Below are positions 55,811-64,000 of a stretch of 64,000 nucleotides of DNA, one piece after another. The stretch is from contig CP136066.1 of the NCBI GenBank assembly GCA_032622095.1, positions 49,948,911 through 50,012,910 of the forward strand, in the 5' to 3' direction. The notes beneath the pieces are model-generated. The model saw only the letters and a program-made list of their open reading frames with translations, did no database searches and was not told where the DNA came from. This DNA is from Siphonodentalium dalli (lineage: Eukaryota; Mollusca; Scaphopoda; Gadilida; Siphonodentaliidae). The stretch's first letter is position 1. Every line of letters starts with the position of its first letter. The translations under genes and the position numbers were made by a program.

Positions 55811-56944
55811 CGCTAACAATAGGTAATTTGTTTGTACCTGTCATTGATCGGTAACGGTTGGGACAAAAAACTTATTAATGATACATTCCGGTCCGAATCA
55901 CTCTTCCCATTCGGAAAATGCAATAAAAATATGATAGCGCTGGACTGTTTTTGTTTTTGTTTTGCTAAGTCTGACGTTTACATCCGCCACCGGTCAGCCT
56001 GGTCGGCTAGGAGAAGATCTGGCTACAAGCACGTTCTCCTCAATCAATGTATGAATACAACTTTCGATGGTCTCTAACTTGGACATTTCTCAACCGATTT
56101 ACAAAATTCGTTCAGGAGGATAATTAGTACGTCCTATAGATACATTCATGTCTGGATTTTTCTCACAGAACCTTGGACTGAGTTCAACCACAATTGGTGT
56201 GGTGATTCGGGGTACCCTGGCGGTTGTCATAACTGTGTTAGTTTTTCAAAATTTTGAATTAAATTTGTTTTTTATAAAATTGGTTTTGTTAAATTGGGCA
56301 AGCAGTTCAATCTAAAACAAATACATCTAAAACAATATATATAAATCAAAATGATTCAATGATCAAAATGTGCTTGAAGCGTACAAAGGCGCCGCCGCTG
56401 AATAAATGCTCTGTCTAAGGATCAACATGTGTGCGAAGTCCCATAGCGGGGGCCACATGTCTCTCTCTGAAGCTGAATATAGGCCCCCGAAGGGAGCCTG
56501 TTTCAGCTAGTTTAGTATATATATAGTTTCAGTAGACTAACAAAAGTGGTATGGAATATGTTAGATAATGGGCTGGTTGACAGACTAATCGGGAAATATT
56601 AAGGAAGTGTGTGTATCCTACACATTGATCTTGGTTTACAATTTATACCAAAAATAATTAAATTAAAACAGCTTGCGAAACAAGTTAAACTGTTATTTGA
56701 ACTAAATGAGATAATTTCCCAGTCATATGAGTGATATTAGTAGAGTTTTATGTGGTTTTAGACCAAATTTAGCGAAATTTGGGGAGTGGGTGTAAAAAAA
56801 TTGGGAGTAACAAGTTATTTTTTTTGCAGGTTTGGGGGTTGTGGGTCCCAGAAAATGCCAGATGCAAAAAAAAACGGCATACCTTCCTGCAATTTTTTTA
56901 ATACCCCCACTGTGCATACACTGGGCGCCCCTCTACACTCTTAA

Positions 56945-57345
56945 ACGTTTTGGTTTTTTAAAATACCAAATTTGGTTTTGAACTTTGTCCCATATATGTA
57001 ACCAAATTAGGTTTTGATCAAAACCAAATACCAAGCGCCAACTGGTTTTGATAAAAACCAAAATTGGTTTTGATCAAAACCAAATTGCATGAATATTTGG
57101 TTTCGATCAAAACCAAAATTGGTTTTGAACTTTTGTCCCATATATTTAACCATTAGGTTTTGATCAAAACCAAATACCAAGCGCCAACTGGTTTTGATCA
57201 AAACCAAAATCGGTATTGAGCTTTTGTCCCATATATTTAACCAAATTAGGTTTTGATCAAAACCAAATACCAAGCGCCAACTGATTTTGATAAAAACCCA
57301 AACTGGTTTTATATATGAAACCAATTTTGGTTTTGACCAAAAAGT
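56945..57345. repeat. array of the palindrome GGTTTTGATCAAAACC (copy 2 at 61722-62122)
   Basis: At least five perfect copies of the 16-bp palindrome plus variants (GGTTTCGATC, GGTTTTGATAAAAACC), separated by CAAATACCAAGCGCCAACT and TTGTCCCATATATTTAACC segments. Minus-strand frames here (57007-57426) encode only the repeat (GFDQN) and are not called. Confidence 0.92.
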
Positions 57346-57507
57346 TCCTTTTTTGCACAATTTATTGATAAATGTGCCATACAACATACTTATGTAACCG
57401 TTAATGGTACTGTACACTAAATCCACCCATTTATTGTACCATATCCATAGTCAACAAAATATATGCAACACATGAATGAATTTGGTTTTCCAAGTTTGAC
57501 ATGTAAA

Positions 57508-57562
57508 ATTATAATGAAAATTAATTTATGACTCAAGTCATAAATTGATTTTCATTATAATT
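57508..57562. repeat. 26-bp-arm hairpin (copy 2 at about 62285-62339)
   Basis: AATTATAATGAAAATTAATT through TATGAC pairs with its complement across CAA; one mismatch in 26. Confidence 0.93.
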
Positions 57563-58897
57563 ACCAATCCATTGATATATTAAAGGGCTAATTAGAAAAA
57601 AGACATTAGACTGTCTGAAACAGATACCACCAGATTCCATTTCCAGAAAAAAAATTCAGCTGATCACTTGCATACTACAGGCTATCAAATTTCTATATTA
57701 TGGCTTTCATACCATCCCACAAACATACATGTACATGTATATGGGTTCTTTTTGCCAATTGGTCAAATCTTAAATTATACGAAAACCCATTATTTTTGAT
57801 GGTTTCTACCATAATAATGTTGGTTGCCAAGTAAACAGAAAATAAACGGTGACCATGTAATTCTTTTGTTTACGGGTTACACAGTCCTGAAATTATTATG
57901 ATAGAAACAGTTGGTGCAGTCAAGTGTTTCTCACATAAGTTTGTGATTAATTTTTCAAGTGTGCATGCCGGCATAGAACTAAATTCCACAAGATGCTGCA
58001 AGATGTGGCAAATTACATGTAAAATTTCCTGAAATCACAAACCTCTTAGGACTATTCTACCATTTAAGTGCTATCAGTAACCTTAAATTGAGGCACCCCA
58101 TTCACGAATCATATCATAAGCAACCAAAATTAAGAGTCGAAGATGAAGTAAATTGTCCAAATGACATAATTGGTTGCATCAATGTTGAATGAAGTTTTAA
58201 GATAAACATCAATGAAGACACAGTGAGATTTTGGAAATTAAACTTTAATTCAAACATATCCAGGAGGAATAATTGTCATCCTAGCCATTCGTCCACAGCA
58301 GTGTATATTCCTAATGTCTGTGCACACCTCACCATCGCAACAATTGCAATGAATTAACACGTAATATATAGTTCATCACACCCTTCTTATATTGAACATT
58401 CCCAAGAATGACAGCTCATCTGTTTTACACCTGTCGTGCAGTATAAATTTAAAGATCAGCAAACTCCTTTATATTTGCATCTGATGAATATAGCAGCACT
58501 TGACAGCATAGCATGTTACTAACTTCCCACAGGCTGCACCACACTTGTATATTGTGGTGCAATATTTATGAATGAAAAGTTGACGAATAACATATTGTAT
58601 CTGCACAGATAACACACATGCCTCCTCTGTATGCTGTGCACATTCTGATACTAAAGTTTCCAATGCCAGTGAACGAACATACTCTGAAAAGAAATACATA
58701 AAATACTATGTTTAGGAAAAGTCAGATTTAAAGATATATATTGCAGACTTATTTCATTGAATACTAAAAGCATTGTTAGGGCATGGCAAAATATACCCAT
58801 GGCAATTCCAACAAAAGGCCTTTAACTCTGGTGAAATTGACGTGCTGAACCAAAACTCAAACTGGACCTGTATTTTGTACATTAAAACACACATATA

Positions 58898-61800
58898 TAA
58901 ATATATATTTATGTCATCTAGATGGAATGAAGTTCGTCAATCGGTAAAGATTATAACATCGTTAGCTTGGGAATGTTTAATGACGAGATTGTGTGTGTGT
59001 TGTACCATACTTTATCGCTAATGTTCGTATCCATAGGCATCCTCTTCGAAATCAAAACAAACTGAATATGGTCAAATCGCAATTTCCACCGAAAATTATT
59101 TTATTGGGTAAGACATGCGTTTATATTGTTACGTAACATTGCAATGTTAGTGCTGGTTATATAGTATTGTACCCACAATCGGTAGATCGCCTACTTGACC
59201 TTTGAGTAATATCTGATAGAAAAAACCCCGTCCGTGGATTTCGAGTCGTCGGCTCACGAGCGTCCATTTTCTTGCATGTTCCCACCTTGGACAGTTCAAA
59301 TAAAACAAATTTATTCACCAAATACGATGAGCTTGACCAAACCAATGGGCGTATTGTTCTATCTGGTTAAAAACAAATGTAACTTAACCATAACGCAATA
59401 AATTACCATGGCCATATTCACAGCACTCGTGCAAACCATATCCATAGCCATTCCCTGAACCATAACCATAACCCTTTCGATAAGTCTAGTCTTATGCACA
59501 CAAGCCTAACCAAAACCAATTCCTTTGCATAACACGGTCATTTTGTTTAACATTAACCATATCCAAAATCTAACCCAATTTATAAACCAGATCCTACCCA
59601 TAACCATAACCCTAAACATAACCCTGATATACACATAACCATAACCCTATCCTTAAACTTAACCCTTTACATGAACCTACATTTATTCATAGTATTAACC
59701 ATTTCTAGTGTATACAGTCACCTGGGGGTATTTTCCTACATAACATGTAAATGCATGTAATATCGGGCACTCAATCTTAATTAACTCATTACCCATTCGT
59801 TCGAAAAGTTAGAAAATTTCACTGAATTTGCACGTGGATAGTACCCACCAAATCCGGTCGTCAAATTTGTTTTTATCTCGGTTCACGATGTCTCCATTTT
59901 GTTCCTTTGCAAGTTTTACTGGAATTTGCGAAGAGACTCGACCAGCCCCGGTGTGCGGTCTCCGTTTGGCGGATTTCTTTTATATCACGGCTGTCAAACA
60001 TCGGGTTGTATCTAGGGTATACCGAAGTACCTGCTCGAGCATTTAACTCGCTCCATCGTTATCCTGTTTTGATTTGACGAGAAAATGGGAGAATTTCGCC
60101 TTTTTGCCATATATCGATGGTACTCTGTATTACGTATTCCTATCACATCCACTCGTCAACAAAATTGTATCTCCATGTTTTATTTGTTTGAGTATTTTTC
60201 CACTTTTGGTATTTGGTGTAATTTGCCAATTTGAACACACCGGAACGCGAGCTCTCCGTTGGGCGGGTTTGCTTTTTAAGTAGAGCGATCAAACTTTGGG
60301 AGATTACCTAAATTATATCGGGAAAAATAGACTAGTGAAACAGCACTTAACGATACTTATTTAAATTTTAAAGTCTCAACAGGAGGAAACCTTCGGCTTT
60401 AGCGCTAATTAAGTAGACACAAATAAGTTGCGCATGGACATTATCTATCACATCCACTAGTAAAAATTTCGCTGTTCGGCAGGTTGAATTTATAGTAGAG
60501 CTATCAAACTTTGGAGGCGTACCTACAGGATACAGGCGTACCTGCTCCTGCATTAACCTTGCTCGACAATTAGCCCTTTGTATTTGGCGCTAACAATAGG
60601 TAATTTGTTTGTACCTGTCATTGATCGGTAACGGTTGGGACAAAAAACTTATTAATGATACATTCCGGTCCGAATCACTCTTCCCATTCGGAAAATGCAA
60701 TAAAAATATGATAGCGCTGGACTGTTTTTGTTTTTGTTTTGCTAAGTCTGACGTTTACATCCGCCACCGGTCAGCCTGGTCGGCTAGGAGAAGATCTGGC
60801 TACAAGCACGTTCTCCTCAATCAATGTATGAATACAACTTTCGATGGTCTCTAACTTGGACATTTCTCAACCGATTTACAAAATTCGTTCAGGAGGATAA
60901 TTAGTACGTCCTATAGATACATTCATGTCTGGATTTTTCTCACAGAACCTTGGACCGAGTTCAACCACAATTGGTGTGGTGATTCGGGGTACCCTGGCGG
61001 TTGTCATAACTGTGTTAGTTTTTCAAAATTTTGAATTAAATTTGTTTTTTATAAAATTGGTTTTGTTAAATTGGGCAAGCAGTTCAATCTAAAACAAATA
61101 CATCTAAAACAATATATATAAATCAAAATGATTCAATGATCAAAATGTGCTTGAAGCGTACAAAGGCGCCGCCGCTGAATAAATGCTCTGTCTAAGGATC
61201 AACATGTGTGCGAAGTCCCATAGAGGGGGCCACATGTCTCTCTCTGAAGCTGAATATAGGCCCCCGAAGGGAGCCTGTTTCAGCTAGTTTAGTATATATA
61301 TAGTTTCAGTAGACTAACAAAAGTGGTATGGAATATGTTAGATAATGGGCTGGTTGACAGACTAATCGGGAAATATTAAGGAAGTGTGTGTATCCTACAC
61401 ATTGATCTTGGTTTACAATTTATACCAAAAATAATTAAATTAAAACAGCTTGCGAAACAAGTTAAACTGTTATTTGAACTAAATGAGATAATTTCCCAGT
61501 CATATGAGTGATATTAGTAGAGTTTTATGTGGTTTTAGACCAAATTTAGCGAAATTTGGGGAGTGGGTGTAAAAAAATTGGGAGTAACAAGTTATTTTTT
61601 TTGCAGGTTTGGGGGTTGTGGGTCCCAGAAAATGCCAGATGCAAAAAAAAACGGCATACCTTCCTGCAATTTTTTTACTACCCCCACTGTGCATACACTG
61701 GGCGCCCCTCTACACTCTTAAACGTTTTGGTTTTTTAAAATACCAAATTTGGTTTTGAACTTTGTCCCATATATGTAACCAAATTAGGTTTTGATCAAAA

Positions 61801-63670
61801 CCAAATACCAAGCGCCAACTGGTTTTGATAAAAACCAAAATTGGTTTTGATCAAAACCAAATTGCATGAATATTTGGTTTCGATCAAAACCAAAATTGGT
61901 TTTGAACTTTTGTCCCATATATTTAACCATTAGGTTTTGATCAAAACCAAATACCAAGCGCCAACTGGTTTTGATCAAAACCAAAATCGGTATTGAGCTT
62001 TTGTCCCATATATGTAACCAAATTAGGTTTTGATCAAAACCAAATACCAAGCGCCAACTGATTTTGATAAAAACCCAAACTGGTTTTATATATGAAACCA
62101 ATTTTGGTTTTGACCAAAAAGTTCCTTTTTTGCACAATTTATTGATAAATGTGCCATACAACATACTTATGTAACCTTTAATGGTACTGTACACTAAATC
62201 CACCCATTTATTGTACCATATCCATAGTCAACAAAATATATGCAACACATGAATGAATTTGGTTTTCCAAGTTTGACATGTAAAATTATAATGAAAATTA
62301 ATTTATGACTCAAGTCATAAATTGATTTTCATTATAATTACCAATCCATTGATATATTAAAGGGCTAATTAGAAAACAGACAATAGACTGTCTGAAACAG
62401 ATACCACCAGATTCCATTTCCAGAAAAAAAATTCAGCTGATCACTTGCATACTACAGGCTATCAAATTTCTATATTATGGCTTTCATACCCTCCCACAAA
62501 CATACATGTACATGTATATGGGTTCTTTTTGCCAATTGGTCAAATCTTAAATTATACGAAAACCCATTATTTTTGATGGTTTCTACCATAATAATGTTGG
62601 TTGCCAAGTAAACAGAAAATAAACGGTGACCATGTAATTCTTTTGTTTACGGTTTACACAGTCCTGAAATTATTATGATAGAAACAGTTGGTGCAGTCAA
62701 GTGTTTCTCACATAAGTTTGTGATTAATTTTTCAAGTGTGCATGCCGGCATAGAACTAAATTCCACAAGATGCTGCAAGATGTGGCAAATTACATGTAAA
62801 ATTTCCTGAAATCACAAACCTCTTAGGACTATTCTACCATTTAAGTGCTATCAGTAACCTTAAATTGAGGCACCCCATTCACGAATCATATCATAAGCAA
62901 CCAAAATTAAGAGTCGAAGATGAAGTAAATTGTCCAAATGACATAATTGGTTGCATCAATGTTGAATGAAGTTTTAAGATAAACATCAATGAAGACACAG
63001 TGAGATTTTGGAAATTAAACTTTAATTCAAACATATCCAGGGGGAATAATTGTCATCCTAGCCATTCGTCCACAGCAGTGTATATTCCTAATGTCTGTGC
63101 ACACCTCACCATCGCAACAATTGCAATGAATTAACACGTAATATATAGTTCATCACACCCTTCTTATATTGAACATTCCCAAGAATGACAGCTCATCTGT
63201 TTTACACCTGTCGTGCAGTAGAAATTTAAAGATCAGCAAACTCCTTTATATTTGCATCTGATGAATATAGCAGCACTTGACAGCATAGCATGTTACTAAC
63301 TTCCCACAGGCTGCACCACACTTGTATATTGTGGTGCAATATTTATGAATGAAAAGTTGACGAATAACATATTGTATCTGCACAGATAACACACATGCCT
63401 CCTCTGTATGCTGTGCACATTCTGATACTAAAGTTTCCAATGCCAGTGAACGAACATACTCTGAAAAGAAATACATAAAATACTATGTTTAGGAAAAGTC
63501 AGATTTAAAGATATATATTGCAGACTTATTTCATTGAATACTAAAAGCATTGTTAGGGCATGGCAAAATATACCCATGGCAATTCCAACAAAAGGCCTTT
63601 AACTCTGGTGAAATTGACGTGCTGAACCAAAACTCAAACTGGACCTGTATTTTGTACATTAAAACACACA
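58898..63670 (+). repeat. tandem duplication, copy 2 (about 4.77 kb)
   Basis: Head-to-tail copy of 54120-58893. About a dozen single-base differences and one length change in an A-run were seen by eye (for example GTTAATGG/TTTAATGG at 57404/62181 and CCAGGAGG/CCAGGGGG at 58261/63038), roughly 0.3%. Confidence 0.95.
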
Positions 63671-64000
63671 CATTTCAAATTTCATTCAACTCAGTTGAGA
63701 CTATCTAAAGTTACCATCTGACATCTGGAATCCAAAAGCGAACTAACAGACAGACATGCAGCATAATACATCCCCTTTTTTAAACAGGCATATATGGGTG
63801 CATATAAACAATCAGTTAGTATCCAAACACTATCCCCACTGGAATCATGTAGCAAAAACCTGAGATTAAGAACTAAAATTCCAACCATATCCACTGTAGC
63901 ATTTCAGAGAATACAATGGTTGAACCACGCACAAATGTAAACATTTACTACTTTATTCAGGGCACCTTATTGAGTATAAACATTACTGAAATGATTGTCC
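63671..64000. other. no gene recognised
   Basis: Unique sequence after the duplication; no feature supported. Confidence 0.4.

Larger units (their letters stand above)
54120..58893 (+). repeat. tandem duplication, copy 1 (about 4.77 kb)
   Basis: Nearly identical to 58898-63670 at an offset of 4777-4778 bp. Starts in TAAATATATATTTATG and ends in ATTAAAACACACA; four bases (TATA) lie between copies. No protein-coding gene is recognised; small frames repeated in both copies are retained only because the DNA is duplicated. Contents: CCATAA/CCCTAA-rich sequence, three diverged GGCGGG/AGCTATCAAACTTTGG units at 55.15-55.80 kb, the palindrome array and a hairpin. Confidence 0.95.

Noticed and set aside
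55051-56077. Small protein genes conserved in both tandem copies
   Set aside because: Conservation follows from the near-identical DNA duplication; no family signature and no codon-biased change.
57007-57426. 139-codon minus-strand frame with GFDQN repeats
   Set aside because: It translates the palindrome array; the repeat, not a protein, explains it.

Overview
The window is eukaryotic, AT-rich and mostly non-coding. It holds long repeat arrays, intron-split exon candidates with GT/AG borders, LTR and non-LTR retrotransposons and many short inverted-repeat elements. A split WSC domain, a secreted PAN/Apple-like exon and the repeat landscape suggest a marine invertebrate, probably a lophotrochozoan such as a mollusc; this is inference and the species cannot be fixed from the sequence.

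Layout. 1-4.3 kb: one candidate first exon of a secreted cysteine-rich protein, a LINE reverse-transcriptase fragment and a short tandem repeat. 4.37-29.1 kb: a very large, diverged inverted-repeat (foldback-like) structure. Its outer arms are at 4.37-5.49 and about 27.84-29.1 kb, and its inner parts are a 42-bp satellite (two 21-bp monomers) in minus orientation on the left and plus orientation on the right. Two gypsy-type LTR retrotransposons sit in the right satellite arm: element A (8302-17687, target duplication CTAC) and element B (18736-27504, target duplication AAAG). Removing either one restores an uninterrupted satellite unit.

Both elements have intact gag and pol (protease, RT, RNase H, HHCC zinc finger, D,D35E integrase). 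Each has a textbook -1 ribosomal frameshift signal at the end of gag: TTTAAAC, 6-nt spacer and 11-bp stem in A; AAAAAAC, 7-nt spacer and 8-bp stem in B. Element A also has an extra ORF before gag, a 29-bp minisatellite in its leader, and two terminal repeats that share only their last 93 bp. Element B has LTRs of equal length with no difference that I could see, and a 3' region with a small membrane-type ORF and an acidic ATG-less ORF behind a good splice acceptor; a GTGAGT donor lies in the leader. The two Pol tails share a short PLxEL..RL motif in otherwise low-complexity sequence.

29-36.9 kb: a 45-bp-arm hairpin, a 5'-truncated L1-type LINE with a perfect 16-bp target duplication, a piggyBac-type MITE (TTAA duplications) carrying nested palindromes, and a second compound inverted-repeat element. 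36.9-43.5 kb: a host gene on the + strand with a WSC domain over two phase-1 exons, the second with a one-base frameshift in a G run; a further weak exon candidate lies near 43.3 kb. 43.7-52.6 kb: degenerate tandem repeats and a satellite with about 100-bp subunits, interrupted by a palindrome-rich insert. 54.1-63.7 kb: a head-to-tail duplication of about 4.78 kb with roughly a dozen differences between copies, each copy carrying an array of the palindrome GGTTTTGATCAAAACC, a 26-bp-arm hairpin and CCATAA/CCCTAA-rich sequence.

The coding genes that work together are those of each retrotransposon: Gag makes the particle, and the frameshift Gag-Pol supplies the enzymes for cDNA synthesis and integration. 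The host exons belong to one or more secreted or membrane proteins.
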